Source: Nocardia carnea (lineage in GTDB: Bacteria; Actinomycetota; Actinomycetes; Mycobacteriales; Mycobacteriaceae). From it: DNA of 64,000 bases. Position numbers and translations under genes: made by a program. This document shows positions 25,487 to 34,243 of the stretch, one piece after another; position 1 is the stretch's first letter, and every line of letters begins with the position of its first letter. The DNA lies in assembly GCF_029868855.1 (NCBI RefSeq), contig NZ_JARWOV010000194.1, forward strand, positions 62,001 to 126,000. The letters run 5' to 3'. The notes under the pieces were generated by a model. That model made no database searches. It was not told the origin of the DNA and saw only the letters and a list, made by a program, of their open reading frames with translations.

Positions 25487-25495
25487 TCCACGCCG

Positions 25496-26260
25496 TCAGG
25501 CGCAGGTCCAGCCGCCGTCCACATAGAGTTCGGTACCGGTGACGAATGTCGAGTCGTCCCCGGCCAGGAACGCCACCGCGGCGGCTACTTCTTCGGCGCG
25601 GCCGAGCCGGTCCATCGGAGTGTTCGCGAGCATCGCGCGATGCCGTTCCGTGCCTTCGTAGCGTTCGAGAAGCTGTTCGGTTTCGATGAAGCCCGGGTGG
25701 ATCGAGTTGACCCGCACACCTTTCGCCGCCCAATGCAGGGCGGCATTCTTCGTCATCGTCCGCACCGCGCCCTTGGCGGCGGCGTAGGCGAGGCTGTTCC
25801 CCAATCCCCCGACGGTGCCGAGAATCGAGCAGAGGTTGACGATCGCACCACCACCGCTCTGCTCGATCAGGGCGCCGGCATGTTTCATACCCAGCCAGGT
25901 TCCGGTCTGGCTCACCTCGATCACCCGGTTGTAGCGGTCGAGGTCTTCGTCGACCACCGAAGCCAGGCTGCCGATCGCGCCGTTGTTGACCAGGGCGTCC
26001 AAGCGTCCGTACCGGTCGCGCACCGCGCTCACCGTGGCACCCCATTCCTCTTCCCGGGCGATATCGAGGGCGCGGACGAGGTGCCGGTCCGGGTGGTCCA
26101 GGGTGGCGACGAGTTCGGCGCAGGCCGCCTCGCCGAGGTCGGTCACCACGAGCACCGCGCCTTCCGCTGCGAACCGGCGCACGATCTCGACCCCGATACC
26201 GCCGGCCGAACCGGTCACCAGGACAACTTTGCCGGTCAACCGCGACGGACCCGTAGACAT
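25496..26260 (-). CDS. SDR-family oxidoreductase, last gene of importer operon
   Basis: A 254-residue classical SDR with TGSAGGIG at about 16-23, the DLG aspartate after strand 2 (favouring NAD), NNGAIGS in place of NNAG, and catalytic YAAAK. The C-terminus has the TGTELYVDGGW segment. It is the distal gene of the leftward unit 31026-25496, 46 bases after the permease. The replacement of NNAG by NNGA is unusual but seen in some SDRs. It probably oxidises a hydroxy group of the imported compound. Confidence 0.88.
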   Translation of the reverse strand: MSTGPSRLTGKVVLVTGSAGGIGVEIVRRFAAEGAVLVVTDLGEAACAELVATLDHPDRHLVRALDIAREEEWGATVSAVRDRYGRLDALVNNGAIGSLASVVDEDLDRYNRVIEVSQTGTWLGMKHAGALIEQSGGGAIVNLCSILGTVGGLGNSLAYAAAKGAVRTMTKNAALHWAAKGVRVNSIHPGFIETEQLLERYEGTERHRAMLANTPMDRLGRAEEVAAAVAFLAGDDSTFVTGTELYVDGGWTCA

Positions 26261-26306
26261 GGCAGGCCTTTCTGATTCGAGGGAAGAACTGCGGACGGGC
26301 CGCGGT

Positions 26307-28004
26307 TCACAGCTTGTTCAGCACGTTCCGGCCGCCGACGAGCATCGCGACACCGACACCTGCGGTGGTGACCGCGGTCATCAGCAGCGCCATCGCCGCA
26401 ACCAGCGGATACGAGCCGTTCTGCCAGAGATCGAACAGCAAGGTGCCCATCACCTGGGTGGTCGAGGCGCGCACCAGCAGGGACGCGGCGAATTCATGGG
26501 TCAGCAGGATGAACATCAGCGCGACGGCGCTGAGAATCGTGGGCCGCATCAGCGGCAGCATGACCCGCAGATTCGTCACCAGCGGCGACGCACCGCTGGT
26601 GGCCGACGCCTCGCTGTAGGTGTTACCGAGCGAAAGCATGGCGGTCATCTGCATCCGGGTCGCGTACGGCAGCATCAGCACGATGTAGACCAGGATGATC
26701 ACGGTCTTGGTCCCGTACAGGATGAGCGGCGGCTCGGTATAGGTGAGCAGGAAGCCGACGCCGAAGATGACCGCCGGAATGCCCAGGGGCAGCGCGGTGA
26801 TCAGATCGGCCAGTAACGCCATGATCTTGAACTGCCGGCCGCGGACCAGCAAGGTGGCCATCAGATAGCCCAGCGGTACGCAGATCAGCACGGCGGCCAG
26901 CGAGGTCGACACACTGGTGAGCACAGAACTCACGATGGCGCTGTCGGCGGCCAGGGTACGGAAGTTGTCCAGGGTGAGCAGATCCCAGGACAGCGACCCG
27001 GACCAGTACGGGGTCAGGGCGACGATGACCAGCCCGAGCAGCGGGATGATCAGTGCGAACAGGGCGTAGACGACGATGGTCACCGTGGCCCACAGCGAAC
27101 GGCCCGCCGCCGGCGCGAAGGACTTCCCGCCGTGGGTGACGAAACGGGATTGGTTGCCCAGCAGTCCTTTCTGGATCAGTACCAGCACCAGTCCGAAGAT
27201 CACCAGCGGCGAACCGGCGGCGGCCGCCGCGGCGAAATCCGACGGCGATTCCGAGACCCGGCGATACATTTCGGTCGTCAGTACTTTCACGCCGTAGTTC
27301 TGGCCGAGCAGCAACGGACCCGTGAACTGGCCCAGCCCCAGCAGTAGTGCGATACCGCCGCCGTAGATCAGTGACGGCCGCAGCAGCGGTAGCACGACCC
27401 GGAAGAACACCCCGACGGTGGAGGATCCGCTGATCTGCGCGGCCTCGATATGTTCGGCGCCGATGTTCTGCATTCCGGCGCTGACGAACAGGTACACGAA
27501 CGAGGTGAGCCCGAAACCGGTGAGGATGATGATCCACGGAACCGTGTACACATCGATCGGCCCGGAATCCGAACCACTCCACCAGGGCAGCTTCCGGAGC
27601 AGCACATTCAGGTAGCCCGGCCCGGGTGAGAGCAGGAACGCCCAGCCCACGACATTGGCGACCGCGGGCATCACGATCGGCAGGATCGGGATGATCCGCA
27701 GGAACCCGAAGCGTTGCGGTAGCCGGCTCGCCGCGAAAGCGAGCAGCGTACCGAGCACCATGGCGATCACCAGCGAACCCAGCGCGAGCGCGACGGTGGT
27801 CCGGATGGTTTCGGCGATATCGAAGCGGGTGTACTGCGCCCGGTAGCCGCGGGCGCCGTCTTCGAAGGCCAGCGACTGCAACTGCACCATCGGCAGCACC
27901 ACGAGATAGGCCAGCACGGCCAGCAGGGCGAAGTACCCGAGCCGGGTCCGCCATTGCGCCGGCATCGCGAAAGAGCGGTTCACGGCGGTGGTTACGGTGG
28001 CCAT
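26307..28004 (-). CDS. ABC importer permease, fused two-domain type
   Basis: A 565-residue integral membrane protein with about twelve transmembrane segments, made of two BPD_transp_1 permease domains in one chain (roughly 60-290 and 330-565). This is the FbpB/ThiP layout of iron(III), thiamine and 2-aminoethylphosphonate importers. Each half carries an EAA-type loop (for example EASATSGASPLVTNLRVMLPL) that docks the ATPase. The ATG overlaps the ATPase stop (ATGA at 28004). The chain needs no second permease gene. Cargo is unknown; neighbours suggest an organic carbon source rather than iron. Confidence 0.9.
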   Translation of the reverse strand: MATVTTAVNRSFAMPAQWRTRLGYFALLAVLAYLVVLPMVQLQSLAFEDGARGYRAQYTRFDIAETIRTTVALALGSLVIAMVLGTLLAFAASRLPQRFGFLRIIPILPIVMPAVANVVGWAFLLSPGPGYLNVLLRKLPWWSGSDSGPIDVYTVPWIIILTGFGLTSFVYLFVSAGMQNIGAEHIEAAQISGSSTVGVFFRVVLPLLRPSLIYGGGIALLLGLGQFTGPLLLGQNYGVKVLTTEMYRRVSESPSDFAAAAAAGSPLVIFGLVLVLIQKGLLGNQSRFVTHGGKSFAPAAGRSLWATVTIVVYALFALIIPLLGLVIVALTPYWSGSLSWDLLTLDNFRTLAADSAIVSSVLTSVSTSLAAVLICVPLGYLMATLLVRGRQFKIMALLADLITALPLGIPAVIFGVGFLLTYTEPPLILYGTKTVIILVYIVLMLPYATRMQMTAMLSLGNTYSEASATSGASPLVTNLRVMLPLMRPTILSAVALMFILLTHEFAASLLVRASTTQVMGTLLFDLWQNGSYPLVAAMALLMTAVTTAGVGVAMLVGGRNVLNKL

Positions 28005-29164
28005 CAGGCGTGCCCTCCCGCAGCGACGGCGACCGGCGCCGGGGCGGCGGTATCGTCCCCGTGCACCGCGAAAACACGCAGGCTCGCCGGGGAGAAACTC
28101 ACGACCAGCGGCGCACCGGGCCGGCTGCCGCGCAGCGCCGCACTGTGCTGCGCGGCCGGTGCCCGCAGGATCAGTTGTTCACCGCCGGTTTCGACGGTGA
28201 CATCGAAGTACCGGCCACCGTATTCGTAGGTCACCAGTTCGGCGTGCACGGCCACATTGCCCAGCGGCACCTCGTCGGCCGTGGCGTGCAGCAGCACATC
28301 GTCGGGGCGCAACCGGGCGATCGCGGCGGTGTGCCGGTCGGCGGAATCGCGTACCACGGCGTGGGTGAGGTCGATCGGGTCGCCGGCGGAGGTCTCCCAG
28401 CCGTCGTGTCCGCGCCGCAGCGACAGGCGGTTGCTCATCCCGATGAAGGCGGCGACATAGTCCGATACCGGGTTCTCGAAGACCTCTTCGGGGGCGTCGT
28501 ACTGTTCGATCTTGCCCGCCTTCATGATGGCCAGCCGGTCGCCCAGCGCGAAGGCCTCGGACTGGTCGTGGGTGACGAATACGGCCGTGAATCCGAGTTT
28601 CTGGTGCAACTGGTGGATCTGGGTGCGCACCTGATCACGCAACCTGGCATCGAGATTGCTCAACGGTTCGTCGAACAGCACCAGATCGGGACGTGCCACC
28701 AGACCGCGGGCGACCGCGACCCGCTGTTGCTGCCCACCGCTGAGCTGTGCGGGATACCGGTCGAGCAACTGTCCGCAATCGACCATTTCGGCGGCGGCTT
28801 CCACCGCGCCCTCGGCAACGGCCTCTTTCATCTTCCGCACCTTCAGCGGGTAGCGGATATTGTTGCGGACGGTCATATGCGGCCACAGCGCGTACGACTG
28901 GAACACCATCCCGATATTGCGTTTGTGAGCAGGCACGTTCAGGCGGGCGTCGGCGTCGAAAACGGGCCGGTCCTTGAACGCGATCGCACCGCCCTGGGGT
29001 GTTTCCAGCCCGGCCAGACAGCGCAATGTCGTCGTCTTCCCGCACCCGCTCGGCCCGAGCAGAACCAGGAATTCCCCCTCCTCGATGGTGAGGTCGAGCC
29101 GGTCGACCACAACGTTGCTGCCATAGGTCTTGGTCAGGCCGGAAACGGTGAATTGCGACGTCAT
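28004..29164 (-). CDS. ABC importer ATPase, PotA/FbpC type
   Basis: A 386-residue ATPase. Walker A is GPSGCGKTT near 39-47, the Q-loop is VFQSYALWPHM, the signature is LSGGQQQRVAVARG, Walker B is DLVLFDEPLSNLD, and the H-loop is FVTHDQSEA. The last 120 residues form a TOBE-type regulatory domain. ATG 29164 is chosen: it sits one base after the SDR stop, and the open frame beyond it lies inside that SDR. It is coupled to the permease. The sequence is typical of the spermidine/iron/thiamine group, so it does not reveal cargo. Confidence 0.9.
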   Translation of the reverse strand: MTSQFTVSGLTKTYGSNVVVDRLDLTIEEGEFLVLLGPSGCGKTTTLRCLAGLETPQGGAIAFKDRPVFDADARLNVPAHKRNIGMVFQSYALWPHMTVRNNIRYPLKVRKMKEAVAEGAVEAAAEMVDCGQLLDRYPAQLSGGQQQRVAVARGLVARPDLVLFDEPLSNLDARLRDQVRTQIHQLHQKLGFTAVFVTHDQSEAFALGDRLAIMKAGKIEQYDAPEEVFENPVSDYVAAFIGMSNRLSLRRGHDGWETSAGDPIDLTHAVVRDSADRHTAAIARLRPDDVLLHATADEVPLGNVAVHAELVTYEYGGRYFDVTVETGGEQLILRAPAAQHSAALRGSRPGAPLVVSFSPASLRVFAVHGDDTAAPAPVAVAAGGHA

Positions 29165-29165
29165 C

Positions 29166-29948
29166 TCATGCCTTCTGGGTCGAAAGTTTCGGAGTGCGTA
29201 CGCCGGCGGCGATTCCGCCGTCGACGAGGAGATCGGTTCCGGTGACATAGCTGCTCTCGGCACCCGCCAGGAATGCGATCACCGACGCCACTTCGGCGGG
29301 GGCGCCCCGGCGCTGCATCGGAATGCTGCGGACATACGCCGCTACATCGTCGGCGGCGAAACCCGGTGCCGCGGTGATCTCGGTGGTGATACTGCCGGGG
29401 CATACCGAATTCACCCGGACACCCTGTTCGGCCAGTTCCAGCGCGGCGACCTTGGTCAGCGCCCGCACGCCGGATTTCGCGGCACCGTAGGCGCCGAGTT
29501 CGGCGGTGGCGAGCACACCGCGCAGCGACGAGATGTTCACGACCGACCCGCCATCGGTCATCGCCGCTGCCGCGGTCCGCAATCCGAGGAACGTCCCGAC
29601 CAGATGCTGGTCGACCATCCGGCGGAAGTCGTCGAGCGTGGTCTGCGCCAGCGTCGCTTTCATTGCGGTTCCAGCACTGTTGACCAGTACGTTCATCCGA
29701 TGACCGGACTGCTCCATCGCGGTGGCCACGGCATGCCAGCCGGCTTCGTCGGTGACATCGAGAGAGTGGTAGTGGGCGCGCGGGCCCAGCGCCAGCGCCC
29801 GTTTCCGGCCGGCGATATCGTCGATATCGGTGAGGTAGACCGTCGCGCCCTTCGCGACGAACAGTTCGGCGGTCGCCCCGCCAATCCCCCCGGATGCCCC
29901 GGTCACCAGTACGTGGGTGCCGTGCCAGGGCTCGGCCGTCTCGTCCAT
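29166..29948 (-). CDS. SDR-family oxidoreductase inside the importer operon
   Basis: A 260-residue classical SDR: TGASGGIGG near 16-24, LTDIDD after strand 2 (NAD-type Asp), VNSAG in place of NNAG, SSLRG with the catalytic Ser, and YGAAK. It lies between the binding protein and the ATPase genes, with one base to the ATPase start. An SDR placed inside a transporter operon suggests the imported compound is its substrate or precursor. Specificity cannot be read. Confidence 0.88.
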   Translation of the reverse strand: MDETAEPWHGTHVLVTGASGGIGGATAELFVAKGATVYLTDIDDIAGRKRALALGPRAHYHSLDVTDEAGWHAVATAMEQSGHRMNVLVNSAGTAMKATLAQTTLDDFRRMVDQHLVGTFLGLRTAAAAMTDGGSVVNISSLRGVLATAELGAYGAAKSGVRALTKVAALELAEQGVRVNSVCPGSITTEITAAPGFAADDVAAYVRSIPMQRRGAPAEVASVIAFLAGAESSYVTGTDLLVDGGIAAGVRTPKLSTQKA

Positions 29949-29988
29949 ACCTGTCCTTCGTCGATGTATAGGGAACGGTGGAGCCGGA

Positions 29989-31026
29989 TCAGCTCTGGAA
30001 ACGCCTGGCCCATTCCTGGGAGTACTGCGCGACCTTGTCCGGTGTCAGATCGCGGGTGTCCGGTGCGGCAATATCCTGCGCCTGGACCACCGCGCCGGGG
30101 ATATCGGGCAGCGCCGCTGCGTAGCCGTCGTTGAGCGCCGTCTGCCCTTCACGGGTCGCCATGAAATCGACCAGTAGCTGAGCCGCGTTCGGATGCGGCG
30201 CCACACTCACCACGTGGCTGTACCAGGGTGTTCCCCATGGTTGTGGCGGGAGAGCCCAGTCGACCGGGGCGCCCGCGGCAACTTCGGTAACCAGCGGTTG
30301 TACCGAGGGGGTCACCGCGATCTCGCCCGAGGTGAGTGCCTGCGCGATACCGAGTGCGCTCGGATATATGCGGGGTTTCAGCTCGGCCATCCGGTCCCAG
30401 TAGTCGGCGCCGTAAGTCGCGGCGTAGTAGCGGTAGAGATCGACATACGAGGCGATACCGGTCGGGTTGACGATGCCGATCTTGCCGGTGTACTTGGGGT
30501 CGAGGATGTCGCGCGGTGAACTCAGGCCGCCGGGCACTGCCTCGGTGTTCCAGCCCAGAGCGAAGACGGCCGCGCTGCTGAGTGCGAACCGGTTTTCCAG
30601 CACGCTGGTCTCCGGCCGGTATTCCGGTGCCCGCACATTGGGGCCGGCGAGCTCGGTCGAATAGTTCCCCGATTGAGCCGCATTGCCGATCCAGGTGGCA
30701 TCGGTGAGCATATGGACGTCCGCGGTACCGCGACCGGTACGGTTCTCGGTCTCCACGCGCGGATTGATATCGGCGTCGGTGCCCCGGACGAATTCCAGAT
30801 CGATGCGGGGATACGACGATTCGAACGCCTTTTCCAGCCGCTCGAGATTGGCCGGTTTCTGGCTCGAGTAGAGCAGAACGCTGCCTTCGTTTTCGGCGGC
30901 GGCGACCACGTCGTCCCATGTGCCCGATACCGGCGCCGTCGTTCCGGGGCTCGCCCCACAGGCGGCGAGGACCGAAGTGACAGCGAGGGCCGCGGCGGCC
31001 GCCGTGGCCTGGAACAGCAACTTCAT
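29989..31026 (-). CDS. ABC substrate-binding lipoprotein (Fe3+/thiamine-type fold)
   Basis: A 345-residue lipoprotein. The signal peptide MKLLFQATAAAAALAVTSV runs into the lipobox LAAC, which would be lipidated at the cysteine. The mature part is a class II periplasmic-type binding fold (LLYSSQKPANLERLEKAFES at the start, and WNTEAVPGG and IGIVNPTG further on). No tyrosine pair typical of ferric-binding proteins is obvious. ATG 31026 is used; an in-frame GTG at 31041 would add five residues, and neither start has a good ribosome site. It opens the leftward operon and is clearly paralogous to the protein at 33200. Confidence 0.88.
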   Translation of the reverse strand: MKLLFQATAAAAALAVTSVLAACGASPGTTAPVSGTWDDVVAAAENEGSVLLYSSQKPANLERLEKAFESSYPRIDLEFVRGTDADINPRVETENRTGRGTADVHMLTDATWIGNAAQSGNYSTELAGPNVRAPEYRPETSVLENRFALSSAAVFALGWNTEAVPGGLSSPRDILDPKYTGKIGIVNPTGIASYVDLYRYYAATYGADYWDRMAELKPRIYPSALGIAQALTSGEIAVTPSVQPLVTEVAAGAPVDWALPPQPWGTPWYSHVVSVAPHPNAAQLLVDFMATREGQTALNDGYAAALPDIPGAVVQAQDIAAPDTRDLTPDKVAQYSQEWARRFQS

Positions 31027-31053
31027 AGTGCGAATACCCACATCCCGCAGAAC

Positions 31054-31137
31054 TGAACTGATGTCAGTTTGAAACTATGCCATACCCATTGTGGTGTCAA
31101 TCACCTTGTGGCAATAATATGAAGTGAATCCAGTTCA
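31054..31137. promoter_or_regulatory. Divergent control region with two operator-like sites
   Basis: Between the leftward importer operon and the rightward flavoprotein operon. Site 1 (31056-31069) is AACTGA-TG-TCAGTT, a perfect dyad, flanked by TGAACT on the left. Site 2 (31120-31137) is TGAAGTGAATCCAGTTCA, matching 7274-7291 at 17 of 18 bases. TTGTGG (31089-31094) and AATAAT (31113-31118), 18 bases apart, form a plausible rightward promoter directly before site 2. Both operons could thus be shut by one repressor. Confidence 0.66.
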
Positions 31138-31147
31138 AGGAGGAACT

Positions 31148-33094
31148 TTGGTCTCCCCGCTCCTGTCGTCACCACTACGGATAGGCGGCCTCGAGCTGCG
31201 TAATCGCCTGGTCGCGACCGCACACGGCTCCGGTGTGGTCAGCAAAGGCACCGCCCAGCCCGGCGACGACGACTACTGGCGACGCTGCGCCGCCGGGGGC
31301 GCAGCCATGGTGATCGCGGGCGGGACGGTGGTCGGATCGGACTCCGGCAACCGGACAGGAAACATCACCGATGCCTCCCTGCCCGATGCGGTTCCCGGAC
31401 TGCGCCGGCGCGCCCGGGCGATCAGCGAGGGCGGCGCCGTACCGGTCTGCCAGCTCGTGCATCTCGGGCGCGAGACCCTGGGCGCCGAGATCTGGGAACA
31501 TCCGATCGCACCGTCGGCCGTCCGGTCCCCGCGCGAACCGGTCCGCGCGCGGGTGATGTCGGACCCCGATATCGACCGGGTGATCGCCGATTTCGTACTC
31601 AGTTCCCGCCACGCCGCCGAAGCGGGTTTCGCCGCCGTGGAACTACACGCCGCCCACGGATACCTGCTGGCGCAGTTCCTGTCCCCCGTCACGAACACCC
31701 GAGCCGATGCCGCAACCCCCGCCGGGCGGGTGGCGATCCTGCACCGGCTGCACACCGCAATCACCGCGGCCTGCCCCGGACTGGTTGTCGGAGTGCGGGT
31801 TTCGCTCGACGGAGCGGAGGAAGCCGGACTGGACGCCGAAGGTTTGTGCGAACTGCTGCCACTGCTGGACATGTTCGACTACCTCAACGTCACGGCCGGT
31901 GTGCGCACCACCTACGTCCGCGATATGGCGACTGCCGGTCCTCCATTGCTCCCCCTGCTCGGCCGGCTGCGCGCAGCGACCACCCGCCCGTTGCTGGTTT
32001 CCCAGGCGTTCCGGTCGCGGCCGGATATCGAGGGCGCCCTCGCCGCCGGTGCCGATCTGATCGGGATGGCACGGCCCTTCATCGCCGACCCGGATATCGC
32101 GGCGAAACTGCTCCGCGGCGCCGATTCCCGGATCCGGCCGTGCGTGTCCTGCAACGAGGACTGCCGTTCGTTCACCCCGGTGCTGCTGTGCTCGGTGAAT
32201 CCGGCTTTGGCGCCGCCCGGCCACTCGGCCCGTCCGGCGCGGCCTTTGCGCTTCGGCCGGTCCCGCTACCGAACGGGGCGGGTTGCCGTCGTCGGCGCCG
32301 GACCAGCGGGCCTGGAAGCCGCCTTCCGGCTGGCACCGTCGCACGACGTCACCCTCTTCGACGCGAGTTCCTGGATCGGTGGCCAGCTGCGCACCGCCGC
32401 GCAGGCACCGAACCGTTCGGGCTGGCCGGCGCTGCTCCGCTTCTACCAGGACAACCTGGACGGCGTCCGGACAGAACTCGGACACCGGGTATCACCGGCG
32501 GATCTCACCGATTTCGCCGAGGTCGTCGTGGCGACCGGGGCCACCGAATCCGAAACCCCCGGCGCCCTGACCGCCACCTCGGTCCTGACCGATCCGCGGC
32601 AGATCTGGCCCGGCCATCGCGTGGTGGTGGTCGACGACGGGTTCGGCTACTGGCCCGCACTCGGCGCCGTGGAAGCGGCGCTCACCGGAGGCGCCGGCCT
32701 GGTCACCGTGCTCACCCCGGCCCCGGCGATCGCGGCGGGGATCCCGGCGGAGAGCCGGGTGCAGTTGCTGCGCCGGCTGGCCGGCCGCCCGGTGGATTTC
32801 GTCGTCCAGGCCGCGCCGGTCGAGATACGCGGCGACGGACCTGACACCGGCGTGAGCTACCGAAACGTGTTGTCCGGGCAGTCGCGTGAGCTGGCCTGCG
32901 ACCGCGTGGTGGTCGCCGGTGAGCGGGTTGCCACCGAGTGGCGGTCATTTCCGGAGCGGCTGCCGCGGGCGAGGGTGCAGATCATCGGCGACGCCCTCGT
33001 CCCCCGGCGGGTATCGCACGCCGTCGCCGAGGGATACGCGGCCGCCGAAACGATTATCGGCAGCGCGCGGCCGATGCCCGCGGCGGTGGAGTGA
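31148..33094 (+). CDS. Old-yellow-enzyme/2,4-dienoyl-CoA reductase-type flavoprotein
   Basis: A 648-residue multidomain enzyme. Residues about 1-330 form an FMN-binding TIM barrel (LRIGGLELRNRLVATAHGS at the start). The iron-sulfur cysteine cluster is CVSCNEDC with a further Cys in LLCSVN. From about 370 onwards, a Rossmann domain begins with VAVVGAGPAGLEAA for FAD/NAD(P)H. The family includes 2,4-dienoyl-CoA reductase, trimethylamine dehydrogenase and bile-acid or enone reductases. TTG 31148 is chosen because AAGGAGGA lies just upstream; the GTG at 31124 would lie within the operator and before the ribosome site. It should reduce an enone or dienoyl-CoA. Confidence 0.87.
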   Translation: MVSPLLSSPLRIGGLELRNRLVATAHGSGVVSKGTAQPGDDDYWRRCAAGGAAMVIAGGTVVGSDSGNRTGNITDASLPDAVPGLRRRARAISEGGAVPVCQLVHLGRETLGAEIWEHPIAPSAVRSPREPVRARVMSDPDIDRVIADFVLSSRHAAEAGFAAVELHAAHGYLLAQFLSPVTNTRADAATPAGRVAILHRLHTAITAACPGLVVGVRVSLDGAEEAGLDAEGLCELLPLLDMFDYLNVTAGVRTTYVRDMATAGPPLLPLLGRLRAATTRPLLVSQAFRSRPDIEGALAAGADLIGMARPFIADPDIAAKLLRGADSRIRPCVSCNEDCRSFTPVLLCSVNPALAPPGHSARPARPLRFGRSRYRTGRVAVVGAGPAGLEAAFRLAPSHDVTLFDASSWIGGQLRTAAQAPNRSGWPALLRFYQDNLDGVRTELGHRVSPADLTDFAEVVVATGATESETPGALTATSVLTDPRQIWPGHRVVVVDDGFGYWPALGAVEAALTGGAGLVTVLTPAPAIAAGIPAESRVQLLRRLAGRPVDFVVQAAPVEIRGDGPDTGVSYRNVLSGQSRELACDRVVVAGERVATEWRSFPERLPRARVQIIGDALVPRRVSHAVAEGYAAAETIIGSARPMPAAVE

Positions 33095-33199
33095 GGGGAC
33101 GCCACAAAACCGCGCCGGTACCGGCGTGACAGGCGAGCAGCCCGGGCCGCGGAGGTATCGGGCCCGGCCCCGCACGCCATGGAAAAGAATGAGGTACAC

Positions 33200-34243
33200 A
33201 TGCGGAAAACCCTTCGAACGAAGGCTCTCGGAACGGCAGCGGTGCTGGGTGCGCTCACCCTGACGCTGGCCGGATGCGGTGGTTCCACCGCGGTCTCCCG
33301 GCCGGTTTCGGGGTCTTGGGACGGGGTGGTGGCGGCGGCGAACAAAGAAGGTGCCGTCACGATCTATTCCACTCAGGCGCAACCGGTGCTCGCGGATCTG
33401 GAGAATGCCTTCGAAACGGCCTATCCACGAATCGACCTGAACGTGGTCCGGGGCGTGGATGCCGATCTGCTGTCCCGGATCGACGCCGAGGCCCGGACGG
33501 GCAAGGGCGCCGGCGATATCGCGGTGATCACCGATGTCGCCTGGATGCAGACGGCCGCGGACACCGACCGGGCAGTGGAGGTGATCGGCCCCGCGTTCGA
33601 CGCGCCCGAATACCGGCGCGCCGACAGCATCGTCGGCGGGAGGTTCTTTCTCGAGGGCGCGGTGATCCTCGGTTTCGGCTGGAACACCGGCACATACCCC
33701 CAGGGCATCCGGACGGCCGCGGATCTGCTCGACCCCGCACTGAAAGGCAGGATCGGCATCGTCACACCGGCCACCTCGCCGACCTATATCGACTACTACG
33801 ACCATATCGAGGAGCATTACGGCGGCCGCGGATTCCTCGAAAAGCTCGCGCAGAACGAACCGCGCATCTACCCGAGCTCACAACCACTCGGGCAGGCACT
33901 CGCCTCCGGGGAGATCGTGGCCGCGCTGATGTGCAACCCGATGCTGCCGGAACGCTCCGCGGGTGCACCTGTCGACTGGACCGCGGGACCGCACGTATGG
34001 GGCGCGCGCTGGTACGGGCTGGCGCTCGGCTCCGCACCCCACCCCAATGCAGCGCAGGTGCTCGCCGATTTCATGGTGAGCCGCCCCGGCCAACGGGCGA
34101 CCTCGCCGGGTTACGGGTCGGTCCTGCCCGGTATCGAAGGCGCGCTGGCGGTGGCGCAGGACGTTCCCGGCCAGAACCTCGCGGTGACCATCGGCGAAGG
34201 CGCCGAGAAGTACCGCAACGACTGGGAGGACATCTTCCAGTGA
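33200..34243 (+). CDS. ABC substrate-binding lipoprotein, paralogue of 29989-31026
   Basis: A 347-residue lipoprotein with signal MRKTLRTKALGTAAVLGALTL and lipobox LAGC. The mature sequence follows the protein at 29989 closely: SGSWDGVVAAANKEGAVTIYS against SGTWDDVVAAAENEGSVLLYS, YPRIDLNVVRGVDADL against YPRIDLEFVRGTDADI. It has no permease or ATPase of its own, so it probably shares the importer encoded at 26307-29164 and brings a second ligand. ATG 33200 has GAGGT upstream. Its stop overlaps the next SDR start (GTGA). Confidence 0.88.
   Translation: MRKTLRTKALGTAAVLGALTLTLAGCGGSTAVSRPVSGSWDGVVAAANKEGAVTIYSTQAQPVLADLENAFETAYPRIDLNVVRGVDADLLSRIDAEARTGKGAGDIAVITDVAWMQTAADTDRAVEVIGPAFDAPEYRRADSIVGGRFFLEGAVILGFGWNTGTYPQGIRTAADLLDPALKGRIGIVTPATSPTYIDYYDHIEEHYGGRGFLEKLAQNEPRIYPSSQPLGQALASGEIVAALMCNPMLPERSAGAPVDWTAGPHVWGARWYGLALGSAPHPNAAQVLADFMVSRPGQRATSPGYGSVLPGIEGALAVAQDVPGQNLAVTIGEGAEKYRNDWEDIFQ

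Larger units (their letters stand above)
25068..25495. other. Gene-free spacer between the convergent trio and SDR operon
   Basis: About 430 bases with two clear hairpins (25133-25159 and 25444-25486) and no open frame I can support. A 26-codon leftward frame starting MRIKIAYSQDG near 25260 exists, but the nearest purine-rich ribosome-like site is some 30 bases away, so I do not call it. Confidence 0.6.

Noticed and set aside
25186..25524. Small minus-strand frame beginning MRIKIAYSQDG within the spacer
   Set aside because: No ribosome site at a useful distance and it overlaps a terminator hairpin; not enough to call a gene.
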